In this document: one piece after another, positions 1 through 6,473 of the stretch
Layout: each line of letters begins with the position of its first letter
Numbering within the stretch: the first letter of the stretch is position 1
From: CAZTGZ01 sp044339595
GTDB lineage: Bacteria > Bacteroidota > Bacteroidia > NS11-12g > UBA9320
Direction: 5' to 3'
Assembly (NCBI GenBank): GCA_044339595.1
Contig: JBIIVF010000056.1
Coordinates: forward strand, 1 to 14,720
Length of the DNA: 14,720 nucleotides
Translations under genes and position numbers: made by a program
Notes under the pieces: generated by a model
Database searches by the model: none
Seen by the model: only the letters and a program-made list of their open reading frames with translations
What the model was told of the DNA's origin: nothing

Positions 1-593
1 CTCACGGTAACCTGATCCACGCCTTGCTTCTTTAAAAGCGCAGCAGAAGGTTCGTATTGAACAAATAAATGCGCGAAAGATTTCAGCAATTTCATCATTC
101 CCCCACCATACCATTGAAAGAAAACCTGATCCTCCCTGAAAGCACCATTGATGAGAATGGCCGGAATGCGTCGCTTTTTGAGTTGTTCCATGTATCCGGG
201 CCAGAAATCATATTTCACAAAGTACGCAATGGCCGGCTGAATTATGTTCATGAATTGCGCCGGCCTTTTGATACCATCCGCAGGCAGATAAAAGATGCCA
301 TCCGGCAAAATATCACGCTTGCGCTGTTCGTAGCCGGATTCTGAATAAAAAGTCACCAATAACACTTCCGCCTTCCCCATTTCACGAATGCGCTGCATCA
401 GCGGGCGGGCCATTTCATATTCACCCAATGAAGCGCAGTGAAACCAGGTGATGGTTCCCGGATGAGCATCGCGCCAATCTTTTAAATCCTCCCAAAGAGT
501 TCTTCTGTTTCTAACAAAATCACCGGCACGACGATAAAAAGGTGCAATCAGTTTAATCAGAAAAAAATACAGTTCAGTAAAGAGTGATAGCAT
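1..593 (-). CDS. waaA: 3-deoxy-D-manno-octulosonic acid (Kdo) transferase, N-terminal part, runs off left edge
   Basis: The first 197 codons of an inner-membrane-associated glycosyltransferase that moves Kdo from CMP-Kdo to the lipid A precursor in LPS core assembly. Seen: an N-terminal hydrophobic anchor (residues 3-20, LFTELYFFLIKLIAPFY), then the family N-domain pattern: FHCASLGE (51-58, E58 being the expected catalytic base), a TFYSESGYE-like segment, YFVKYDFWPGY, and FREDQVFFQWYGG. The reading frame is open to base 1, so the C-terminal CMP-Kdo-binding half lies outside the window. The ATG at 593 gives the expected membrane anchor. It follows the outer-membrane-type gene by 33 bp on the same strand with no promoter seen between them, so the two are probably co-transcribed. 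Identification rests on motif recall of bacterial KdtA/WaaA proteins. Confidence 0.9.
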   Translation of the reverse strand, partial: MLSLFTELYFFLIKLIAPFYRRAGDFVRNRRTLWEDLKDWRDAHPGTITWFHCASLGEYEMARPLMQRIREMGKAEVLLVTFYSESGYEQRKRDILPDGIFYLPADGIKRPAQFMNIIQPAIAYFVKYDFWPGYMEQLKKRRIPAILINGAFREDQVFFQWYGGGMMKLLKSFAHLFVQYEPSAALLKKQGVDQVTV

Positions 594-626
594 CAAAAAC
601 CGGGTTTAGGGAATAGGGGTTTAAAG

Positions 627-1406
627 TTAATCTGTAAAAAATTCTTCATCGGAGCGCTTCTTGGTGTATACGGGAATGATGAGTCCAATTTTGGGTGCAA
701 TCAAAACATCCAACCTTCGTCCTGTTTCAGCCTTCCGCAAATCGTAATCATAACTGCGCATGGGGTAGGTAAATCCCTCCTGAAACTCAATACCCACAAG
801 AATATTCACCCTTTTGGCCGGATCCAGATGCTGATATCCGATAAATTGTTTGAGCGAAAATCCGGCAGCCATGCGGTCGTATCCTTTCTTCATTTCATCA
901 CTCAGTTGGGGTACTGTGGTTGTAGACGAGAAAATATAGACCCGATGCATCATGAAGCCTGCTCCTGCCTGCAGATAAATGCCTGAGTTCTGATTCCGTT
1001 TTGTAACCGGAATTAACCTGGCAGCCTGTGCATAACCTGTATGGCCGCGTTCGAAAAAACGAATCACGGCGATGGTACCCAGTTCATCGAGAATATGACC
1101 ATCCGGACCGGCGATAGAATCAAGCATATTGGTTTCCCAAACATTTTGACCGAAGAGCCATTGATAGTTTAATCCGAAAATCCAGTTTCCTTTGGTTTTA
1201 TAATTCACCCCAAGTCCGAGCGAAGAATTGGGCCCAAATCGAAGTGCCATATCCGCAGCAGGCCGGTGTATGCCATACGACATATCAACCAGGAAACCCT
1301 GTTTGGGTTCAAAAACAGCCTTGTTCTGCGCTTGTTGCGCCAGTGCACAGAAAGGAATCGTTAACAAAACGATCACATGTAGGCACCAAATTATCCCCCG
1401 GTTCAT
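627..1406 (-). CDS. Predicted outer-membrane or exported beta-rich protein, unknown function
   Basis: A 259-residue protein that I do not recognise by name. Residues 1-24 form a signal peptide (MNRGI, then the hydrophobic stretch IIWCLHVIVLLTIPFCALA, then QQAQ). The mature part is rich in alternating aromatic/polar segments with glycines (LGLGVNYKTKGNWIFGLNYQW; IYLQAGAGFMMHRVYIF; VNILVGIEFQEGF; VLIAPKIGLIIPVY), which fits a small outer-membrane beta-barrel. An open frame extends 13 codons further upstream, but the ATG at 1406 is chosen because it begins a proper signal peptide and lies just after a TAnnTTTG promoter. The gene is 33 bp upstream of waaA, so a role in LPS or envelope biogenesis is possible, by context only. 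Confidence 0.8.
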   Translation of the reverse strand: MNRGIIWCLHVIVLLTIPFCALAQQAQNKAVFEPKQGFLVDMSYGIHRPAADMALRFGPNSSLGLGVNYKTKGNWIFGLNYQWLFGQNVWETNMLDSIAGPDGHILDELGTIAVIRFFERGHTGYAQAARLIPVTKRNQNSGIYLQAGAGFMMHRVYIFSSTTTVPQLSDEMKKGYDRMAAGFSLKQFIGYQHLDPAKRVNILVGIEFQEGFTYPMRSYDYDLRKAETGRRLDVLIAPKIGLIIPVYTKKRSDEEFFTD

Positions 1407-1411
1407 GGCTT

Positions 1412-1419
1412 CAAAGGTA
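1412..1419 (-). promoter_or_regulatory. Bacteroidota-type -7 box (TACCTTTG) of the outer-membrane gene / waaA operon
   Basis: TACCTTTG on the minus strand matches TAnnTTTG. A TTTG that could act as the -33 element is at 1446-1443, 23 bp upstream. Only 5 nt separate the box from the ATG at 1406, so the transcript would have almost no leader. Confidence 0.55.
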
Positions 1420-1429
1420 AAGTTTTTCG

Positions 1430-1437
1430 TATGTTTG
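1430..1437 (+). promoter_or_regulatory. Bacteroidota-type -7 box (TATGTTTG) of the sugar-nucleotide operon
   Basis: TATGTTTG followed by CAGG matches TAnnTTTG on the plus strand, back to back with the minus-strand -7 box 10 bp away. No convincing -33 TTG is present. Transcription from about 1443 would give a leader of roughly 47 nt to the GTG start at 1490, or about 83 nt to the ATG at 1526. Confidence 0.5.
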
Positions 1438-1489
1438 CAGGCCAAAATACAAAGTAGAATTTATCCTCACCCAGAAAGCTGATACCGAA

Positions 1490-2647
1490 GTGAAGACTAT
1501 CCCTAGACCAGCCCATGCCATTCAAATGGTGGATTTAAAAAGTCAATATGTTCGACTTAAATCTGAAATAGATTCTGCTATTGAAGAAGTATTTGAAGCA
1601 GGAAAATACATCAAAGGACCACAAGTTTTGTCTTTTGAACAAAAATTGGCTCAATACACCGGCAGCAAACATGTTATTTCTTGCGCCAACGGTACAGACG
1701 CTTTGCAAATAGCAATGATGGCGCTGGATCTTAAGCCCGGTGATGAAGTCATTATTCCGGCGTTTACCTATGTAGCCACCGCAGAAGTCATTGCCCTGCT
1801 CGGTTTGACCCCTGTTTTGGCTGATGTTGATAAAAACACTTTCAATCTTAATCCAGAATCATTCCAAAGTTGCATTTCACCCAAAACGAAGGCAGTAGTG
1901 CCGGTTCACCTATTCGGACAGTCTGCTGATATGCAATCTATACTTGAAATATCTAATCACTACGGAATAAATGTTGTAGAAGACAACGCTCAGGCGATTG
2001 GTTGTGACTACAAACTGGAAAGCGGAGAAACTCGGCAATGCGGTACCATGGGAATCATCGGTACCACCTCCTTCTTCCCTTCCAAAAATTTAGGTTGTTA
2101 CGGAGATGGGGGGGCACTTTTTACATCAGATGAAGCATTGGCTACTAAAATCCGTATGATTTCAAATCACGGACAAAAAATACAATATCAGCATGACTGT
2201 ATCGGCGTAAACAGCCGGCTCGATACCTTACAGGCTGCCATATTAGAAGTCAAATTGAATCATCTGAAAGAATTTATCCATAAAAGACAACTCGTTGCGG
2301 ATGGTTATGATGAAGCCTTGAAATTATTAGATGGCATTCAAATTCCGACTCGGGATCCGAAATCTTCTCATGTGTTTCATCAATATACTTTGAAGTTGGA
2401 AGGCATAAACAGAGATGCACTTCGCGCTTATCTGGCGGAAGTCGGTATTCCATCCATGGTGTATTATCCCATTCCGTTGCATAAACAAAAAGCCTTTGAA
2501 TCTGCCATTTCTTACCGAACCTCTGTAGAAGTGAGTGATCAATTGTGTCACCAGGTTTTATCCTTGCCGATGAGTCCGGATCTGGAAACCGATCAGATCG
2601 ATTATATCCTTTATCATATCAAACATTTTATTCAACACAAATCATGA
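1490..2647 (+). CDS. wbpE: WbpE-like UDP-2-acetamido-2-deoxy-3-oxo-glucuronate aminotransferase (DegT/DnrJ/EryC1/StrS family)
   Basis: A PLP-dependent sugar aminotransferase of 385 residues, normal for the family. Seen: IQMVDLKSQY near the N-terminus, CANGTDALQ (65-73), AFTYVATAEV (91-100), EDNAQAIG (164-171) around the cofactor, and the Schiff-base lysine K199 in SFFPSKNLGCYGDGG. The run of motifs resembles Pseudomonas WbpE closely (CANGTDALQ, TYVATAE, FFPSK-LGCYGDGG, VGVNSRLDTLQAAIL, HYPIPL-like YYPIPL). A 3-aminotransferase acting on the 3-keto sugar is therefore favoured, and the WbpD-type acetyltransferase at 7931 supports this. The start is a GTG; the in-frame ATG at 1526 (MVDLKSQY) is an alternative that matches the shorter N-terminus of homologues. 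The stop overlaps the next gene by 4 bp (ATGA). Other nucleotide-sugar aminotransferase substrates cannot be excluded. Confidence 0.85.
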   Translation: MKTIPRPAHAIQMVDLKSQYVRLKSEIDSAIEEVFEAGKYIKGPQVLSFEQKLAQYTGSKHVISCANGTDALQIAMMALDLKPGDEVIIPAFTYVATAEVIALLGLTPVLADVDKNTFNLNPESFQSCISPKTKAVVPVHLFGQSADMQSILEISNHYGINVVEDNAQAIGCDYKLESGETRQCGTMGIIGTTSFFPSKNLGCYGDGGALFTSDEALATKIRMISNHGQKIQYQHDCIGVNSRLDTLQAAILEVKLNHLKEFIHKRQLVADGYDEALKLLDGIQIPTRDPKSSHVFHQYTLKLEGINRDALRAYLAEVGIPSMVYYPIPLHKQKAFESAISYRTSVEVSDQLCHQVLSLPMSPDLETDQIDYILYHIKHFIQHKS

Positions 2648-3966
2648 AAATTGCAGTAGTAGGGACCGGCTATGTAGGACTGGTTACCGGAACATGCTTA
2701 GCAGAAGTTGGTACCGACGTAACTTGCATCGACATTGACCAGAAAAAAATTGAGGGCCTTAAGAATGGCATTATGCCCATTTATGAACCAGGCCTCGAGG
2801 AAATGGTGATCCGCAATCACCAAAAAGGGAAACTCCATTTTAGCACCAGTCTCGCAGAAGGCATTCGTGATTGTGATGTGGCATTTATTGCGGTAGGAAC
2901 ACCTCCCGATGAAGACGGAAGTGCTGATTTGAAATACGTGCTCGGTGTTGCTGCAGAAATCGGTCGAAACATGAATAGTTACGGCGTCATCGTCACCAAA
3001 AGTACCGTTCCGGTTGGTACCGCCGAAAAAGTGAGAAATGCCGTGGCCACAGAATTAAAAAAACGGGGTCTCGACCTTCCCTTTGACATTGCCTCCAATC
3101 CTGAATTTTTGAAAGAAGGCGCTGCGATTGATGATTTTATGCGCCCTGACAGAATTGTTGTGGGAGTGGATTCTGAAAAGGCAGAAGAAGTGATGCGCAA
3201 GCTGTATAAACCGTTTATCATGAACGGGCATCCATTGATTTTCATGGATATCCCATCGGCAGAAATGACCAAATATGCGGCCAATGCCATGTTGGCAACC
3301 CGCATCAGCTTCATGAATGACATTGCCAACCTGTGTGAAATAATGGGTGCTGATGTAAATAAAGTTCGACAAGGAATCGGGAGCGATCCGCGCATCGGCA
3401 GCCGTTTTATTTACGCCGGTATCGGATACGGTGGATCTTGTTTCCCGAAAGATGTGAAAGCACTGATCAAAACCGCCAAAGAAAATGGATATAAAATGCG
3501 CTTGCTTGAGTCGGTGGAAGAAGTGAATGACGATCAAAAATCGCTGCTATTCAACAAGATTTTGGACTATTTTAAAGGCGATCTCAAAGGAAAGACCTTC
3601 GCTATGTGGGGATTGAGTTTTAAGCCCAATACAGATGATATGCGTGAAGCACCTTCCTTGGTGCTGATTGACAAAATTCTGGAAGCCGGTGGGCATGTGA
3701 AAGCTTATGATCCGGTAGCAACCCATGAGGCACAGCGAATCGTAGGGGATAAAATTACTTTTTGTACAGACCCTTATGATGCCATTGATGCCGCCGATGC
3801 TTTGCTGATTATCACGGAATGGAGTGAGTTTAAACTTCCCGATTTTGATAAAATTAGCCAATCCCTGAACCATCAGGTGATTTTTGATGGCAGAAATATT
3901 TACGACTTCAAAGAAATGAAAGAACTCGGGTTCGATTATTTCTGTGTAGGATTGAAAACCAACTGA
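2644..3966 (+). CDS. ugd: UDP-glucose 6-dehydrogenase
   Basis: A 440-residue cytosolic enzyme that oxidises UDP-glucose to UDP-glucuronate with 2 NAD+. Seen: N-terminal Rossmann motif GTGYVGLVTG (7-16), VGTPPDEDG (84-92), TKSTVPVGT (118-126), NPEFLKEG (152-159), EMTKYAANA-MLATRISFMNDIAN (from 207), the catalytic cysteine C266 in GYGGSCFPKD, and the C-terminal UDP-binding half (FAMWGLSFKPNTDDMREAPS). The ATG at 2644 overlaps the aminotransferase stop as ATGA and begins exactly at the Rossmann strand, so a longer frame opening at 2545 is not used. The motif set is of the UDP-glucose type rather than the UDP-GlcNAc 6-dehydrogenase (WbpA) type. Its product is the substrate of the next gene. Confidence 0.96.
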   Translation: MKIAVVGTGYVGLVTGTCLAEVGTDVTCIDIDQKKIEGLKNGIMPIYEPGLEEMVIRNHQKGKLHFSTSLAEGIRDCDVAFIAVGTPPDEDGSADLKYVLGVAAEIGRNMNSYGVIVTKSTVPVGTAEKVRNAVATELKKRGLDLPFDIASNPEFLKEGAAIDDFMRPDRIVVGVDSEKAEEVMRKLYKPFIMNGHPLIFMDIPSAEMTKYAANAMLATRISFMNDIANLCEIMGADVNKVRQGIGSDPRIGSRFIYAGIGYGGSCFPKDVKALIKTAKENGYKMRLLESVEEVNDDQKSLLFNKILDYFKGDLKGKTFAMWGLSFKPNTDDMREAPSLVLIDKILEAGGHVKAYDPVATHEAQRIVGDKITFCTDPYDAIDAADALLIITEWSEFKLPDFDKISQSLNHQVIFDGRNIYDFKEMKELGFDYFCVGLKTN

Positions 3967-3967
3967 T

Positions 3968-4951
3968 ATGAGCAAAAGAATTCTAATTACCGGAGGGGCC
4001 GGTTTTCTGGGCTCACATTTATGCGACCGATTTATCAAAGAAGGGTATCATGTGATTGCCATGGACAACCTGATTACCGGTGACATGAAAAACATCGAGC
4101 ATTTGATGCCGTTGGCGCAATTCGAATTTTATCATCACGACGTAAGCAAATTCATTCATATTCCGGGTGAATTGGATTATATCCTGCACTTTGCCTCTCC
4201 TGCTAGTCCGATTGATTACTTAAAAATACCCATTCAGACCTTGAAAGTGAGTTCATTGGGAACGCATAATTGTTTGGGTTTAGCGTTGGCCAAAAGAGCG
4301 AGAATATTGGTAGCCAGTACTTCTGAAGTTTATGGCGATCCTCTGGTCCATCCACAAAATGAAGATTATTGGGGCAATGTAAATCCCGTTGGACCGAGAG
4401 GCGTTTACGATGAAGCCAAACGCTTTCAGGAAGCCATCACCATGGCCTATCATACTTATCATGGCGTTGAAACGCGCATCATAAGAATCTTTAATACCTA
4501 TGGCCCCAGAATGCGACTGAATGATGGAAGGGCGCTGCCTGCATTCATCGGACAAGCCTTGCGTGGCGAAGACATCACTGTTTTCGGAGATGGAAGTCAA
4601 ACCCGTTCTTTTTGCTATGTAGATGATCTGGTGGAAGGCATTTACCGCCTGTTGATGAGTGATTATGCATCTCCGGTAAACATCGGAAATCCGGATGAAA
4701 TTTCAATCCTCGATTTTGCGAAAGAGATAATCGCACTCACGGGCACAGAACAGAAAATAGTATTAAAAGAACTCCCGACCGACGATCCGAAACAACGCCA
4801 ACCGGATATTACCAGGGCCAGGAAAATTCTAGATTGGGAACCGACCGTAAGCAGATCTGAAGGATTGAGGATTACTTACGAATACTTCAAAAACCTTCCG
4901 AAAGAAGATTTGTATAAATATGCGAATCATCGGGAGTTTTTGAAGAAATAG
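3968..4951 (+). CDS. uxs: UDP-glucuronate decarboxylase (UDP-xylose synthase)
   Basis: A 327-residue extended short-chain dehydrogenase/reductase that converts UDP-glucuronate to UDP-xylose and CO2 with bound NAD+. Seen: GGAGFLG (9-15), the family signature LHFASPASPIDYL (73-85), STSEVYGDP (117-125), and NPVGPRGVYDEAKRFQE (139-155) with Y147 and K151 as the catalytic pair; FGDGSQTRSFCYVDDLV is also typical. It starts 1 bp after the dehydrogenase stop, so the two enzymes catalyse consecutive steps from one mRNA. The last 17 codons are duplicated about 1.35 kb downstream (6248-6300), and the C-terminal LYKYANHREFLKK recurs there as LYKYSNHREFLKK. Length is normal for bacterial Uxs, so this copy appears intact. 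Confidence 0.93.
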   Translation: MSKRILITGGAGFLGSHLCDRFIKEGYHVIAMDNLITGDMKNIEHLMPLAQFEFYHHDVSKFIHIPGELDYILHFASPASPIDYLKIPIQTLKVSSLGTHNCLGLALAKRARILVASTSEVYGDPLVHPQNEDYWGNVNPVGPRGVYDEAKRFQEAITMAYHTYHGVETRIIRIFNTYGPRMRLNDGRALPAFIGQALRGEDITVFGDGSQTRSFCYVDDLVEGIYRLLMSDYASPVNIGNPDEISILDFAKEIIALTGTEQKIVLKELPTDDPKQRQPDITRARKILDWEPTVSRSEGLRITYEYFKNLPKEDLYKYANHREFLKK

Positions 4952-4953
4952 GT
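4901..4953 (+). repeat. 53-bp direct repeat, copy 1 (3' end of uxs)
   Basis: This 53-bp segment, ending 2 bp after the uxs stop codon, recurs at 6248-6300 with 4 mismatches. Similarity stops abruptly after GGT on the right side. The two copies bracket the bacteriocin-like gene pair. Confidence 0.9.
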
Positions 4954-4974
4954 GGAGGGGAGATTTGGGTATGA

Positions 4975-4989
4975 TGCGTTAAAAACGCA
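4975..4989. terminator. Short hairpin downstream of uxs, possible weak terminator
   Basis: TGCGTT-AAA-AACGCA forms a perfect 6-bp stem with a 3-nt loop, 23 bp after the uxs stop. It is followed by TTCTCT rather than a strong T run, so intrinsic termination is uncertain. Confidence 0.3.
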
Positions 4990-5090
4990 ATTCTCTAGCA
5001 TCCGTTCCGGAGACATTTAATTTGATTTTTTTAGGACAAATGCGGTCGAGAAATTCGATTTAACTTTGAGTAGATTGTAGACACAACCCC

Positions 5091-5372
5091 TTAATCCATG
5101 AAAGGGAAAATTATATTTCTTAGAATCACAATTACCAAAAGAATCCAATAAATATTCAAACTGAATTTCAAAAAAGCCTTTTTTTCTATTAGATCCGTAG
5201 AAGTTAATTCAAATTTCTCTGGATTTGATATTATTCGGTACTGTAGTATTAGGTAAAATGCACCAAAAAAGGCGGCAATTTCATAACCGTACGAATTAAA
5301 TATTGATGCCAAAACTCCAATGGTCAACGCCAAAAGATATTGAACAATTTTTAGCCCCTTCAAAGTTTCCAT
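5091..5372 (-). CDS. Small three-helix membrane protein, candidate immunity protein
   Basis: A 93-residue protein with no family that I recognise. Seen: three hydrophobic segments at about residues 9-26 (IVQYLLALTIGVLASIF), 31-48 (IAAFFGAFYLILQY) and 70-89 (NIYWILLVIVILRNIIF), with a charged loop between helices 2 and 3 (PEKFELTSTDLIEKK). It lies 21 bp after the stop of the secreted cysteine-rich protein gene on the same strand, so the two should be co-transcribed. A tiny polytopic membrane protein placed directly after a secreted, cysteine-rich, hydrophobic peptide gene is the usual arrangement of bacteriocin immunity genes. That role is inferred from context and is not visible as a motif. 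Both genes are AT-rich relative to the flanking sugar-nucleotide genes. Confidence 0.7.
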   Translation of the reverse strand: METLKGLKIVQYLLALTIGVLASIFNSYGYEIAAFFGAFYLILQYRIISNPEKFELTSTDLIEKKAFLKFSLNIYWILLVIVILRNIIFPFMD

Positions 5373-5393
5373 TATAAAATTTGATTTATTTGC

Positions 5394-6044
5394 TTAATCG
5401 CAATAACCTCCATTTCCAGGATTGTCCCATGCCTGAATCCAAGGATTAATTGTTACACCTCCGCCTGTACCCGAGCATGAAGGATAGGCCATATCGTTAG
5501 CAGCATGACAAGCAAACCATGTGTTTGTGGCGAATGCGGTCATAGTTAACGCGCAAATCCAATATCCTGGCCCTATAAACCCGCATCCTACTGCTATTTG
5601 AGCCATAGTTTCTGTATAATTCGCATTACATACTCTTCTGCCCGCCTTCCAACCGCCACAACCGTCGATTGGCACAAAATCTTCACCAAGTTCGTTTTCA
5701 AATACATCCACAACGTTATTAAAATTGGTAGGGATATTGATGAATATTGAACTATTGTAATCAAGCAAATTTTCAAACAAAGTCAACGTATTATCATAAA
5801 ATTGACTTAAAACTAAATTCTGTCTTATTAAAACCAACTTAAAAGAATCAGAAGTCATGGAATCTGACATAATGCTATTTAGCTCACAAAAGTCGGACTC
5901 ACTTAAACTATTCAAATTTAAAAAAATATTCGATATAGATTCACCAACAATTTGGGCAGTGTCTTCTTGTGCCTTGGTTTCGTTTAACGAAATGCTCCAA
6001 ACAAATAAATGACAAGCGACAAACAATAATATTTTTTTAGACAT
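5394..6044 (-). CDS. Secreted protein with C-terminal seven-cysteine bacteriocin-like domain
   Basis: A 216-residue protein. Residues 1-26 are a signal peptide (MSKKILLFVACHLFVW..., likely cut after KAQ). Residues 27-128 are an acidic, serine/asparagine/leucine-rich region with the look of a propeptide. The last 88 residues hold seven cysteines at 129, 139, 154, 164, 179, 190 and 215, spaced 10, 15, 10, 15, 11 and 25. Between them are hydrophobic glycine/alanine stretches (MAQIAVGCGFIGPGYWIC, ALTMTAFATNTWFAC), and the tail is Gly/Asn-rich and ends YCD. The layout of leader, acidic pro-region and C-terminal disulfide-rich hydrophobic core resembles precursor bacteriocins such as halocin-type proteins, but I cannot assign a family. 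The ATG at 6044 is preferred: it starts the signal peptide and lies 20 nt after a TACTTTTG promoter box. An in-frame GTG at 6164 would add 40 residues read through the microsatellite. Confidence 0.75.
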   Translation of the reverse strand: MSKKILLFVACHLFVWSISLNETKAQEDTAQIVGESISNIFLNLNSLSESDFCELNSIMSDSMTSDSFKLVLIRQNLVLSQFYDNTLTLFENLLDYNSSIFINIPTNFNNVVDVFENELGEDFVPIDGCGGWKAGRRVCNANYTETMAQIAVGCGFIGPGYWICALTMTAFATNTWFACHAANDMAYPSCSGTGGGVTINPWIQAWDNPGNGGYCD

Positions 6045-6064
6045 ATTTACTTTAAATAGCTCAT

Positions 6065-6072
6065 CAAAAGTA
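6065..6072 (-). promoter_or_regulatory. -7 box (TACTTTTG) of the bacteriocin-like gene, abutting a microsatellite
   Basis: TACTTTTG on the minus strand matches TAnnTTTG, 20 nt before the ATG at 6044. The nearest unique TTTG upstream is at 6126-6123, 50 nt away instead of the usual 17-23. The (ATGTA)8 array fills that gap. Confidence 0.55.
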
Positions 6073-6113
6073 TGTAATGTAATGTAATGTAATGTAATGT
6101 AATGTAATGTAAT
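6072..6113. repeat. Pentanucleotide microsatellite (ATGTA)8 in the promoter of the bacteriocin-like gene
   Basis: Eight uninterrupted ATGTA units plus a partial one (TTACA/TACAT on the minus strand), all identical. The array touches the -7 box of the downstream minus-strand gene, so each unit gained or lost moves upstream promoter sequence by 5 bp. Read as protein from the GTG at 6164 it encodes a repeating ITLHY motif. Perfect arrays of this kind slip readily during replication. Confidence 0.95.
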
Positions 6114-6247
6114 CTTTTTACACAAATATGACATTAAAAGCAAAACGATCACCTTCTTCGACACTTTCTAAATGATGTTTCTTATAAGAATACCGCAATG
6201 AACTAAGTTGGAATCGAGTTGCGCAGTTTCTAAGCTGTAACCCGCCC

Positions 6248-6300
6248 AAAGAAGATTTGTATAAGTATTCGAATCATCGGGAGTTTTTGAAAAAGTAGGT
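6248..6300 (+). repeat. 53-bp direct repeat, copy 2 (detached fragment of the uxs 3' end)
   Basis: Matches 4901-4953 at 49 of 53 positions. Three differences are synonymous in the uxs frame and one changes Ala to Ser, so the frame through to the TAG (6296-6298) is conserved as KEDLYKYSNHREFLKK. No uxs sequence precedes it. It is either the original gene end displaced by an insertion or the remnant of a second uxs-like gene. Confidence 0.85.
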
Positions 6301-6414
6301 ATTTGTTTTTCATTTTGAGGTTTCATGTTTGTGCAAACTCCGATGTGCCTAAAAGTGATTCGATTAGATCAATCTGAAGTAAAAATGGCTCAAAAACCAT
6401 GAATTTTTCCATTG

Positions 6415-6446
6415 TAATGTAATTTTTGGTACTATTTTTTACATTA
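6415..6446. promoter_or_regulatory. Inverted repeat TAATGTAA-N16-TTACATTA upstream of the ATPase gene
   Basis: Perfect 8-bp arms (6415-6422 and 6439-6446) lie 15-47 bp before the -7 box. The arms are built from the same TAATG unit as the microsatellite at 6072-6113. It could be an operator. It could equally be a chance AT-rich palindrome. Confidence 0.4.
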
Positions 6447-6461
6447 TGGTGGAATATTTCG

Positions 6462-6469
6462 TACTTTTG
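6462..6469 (+). promoter_or_regulatory. -7 box (TACTTTTG) of the DUF4143 ATPase gene
   Basis: TACTTTTG matches TAnnTTTG and is identical to the box of the bacteriocin-like gene. Only AAGT separates it from the ATG at 6474. No clean -33 TTG is found; TTTA at 6438-6441 is at about the right distance. Confidence 0.5.
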
Positions 6470-6473
6470 AAGT

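Larger units (their letters stand above)
6165..6473. other. Gene-free stretch before the DUF4143 ATPase gene
   Basis: About 310 bp without a credible gene. It contains the second copy of the uxs tail repeat (6248-6300), a short palindrome GTTTG-TG-CAAAC (6327-6338), an inverted repeat TAATGTAA/TTACATTA (6415-6446) and the ATPase promoter. Sequence between 6165 and 6247 shows nothing recognisable. Confidence 0.6.

Noticed and set aside
2545..2643. Upstream extension of the dehydrogenase reading frame to 2545
   Set aside because: It overlaps the end of wbpE by about 100 bp. The ATG at 2644 starts exactly at the Rossmann motif and couples translation through ATGA.
2979..3537. Two long minus-strand open frames opposite ugd
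   Set aside because: They lie wholly inside the strongly supported dehydrogenase gene, have no family motifs and no promoter, and reflect the codon bias of the sense strand.
6045..6164. GTG start at 6164 for the bacteriocin-like protein, adding 40 residues with an ITLHY repeat
   Set aside because: The ATG at 6044 gives a complete signal peptide and has a promoter box just upstream. Reading through a pentanucleotide array would be unstable. It is kept only as an alternative in the feature note.
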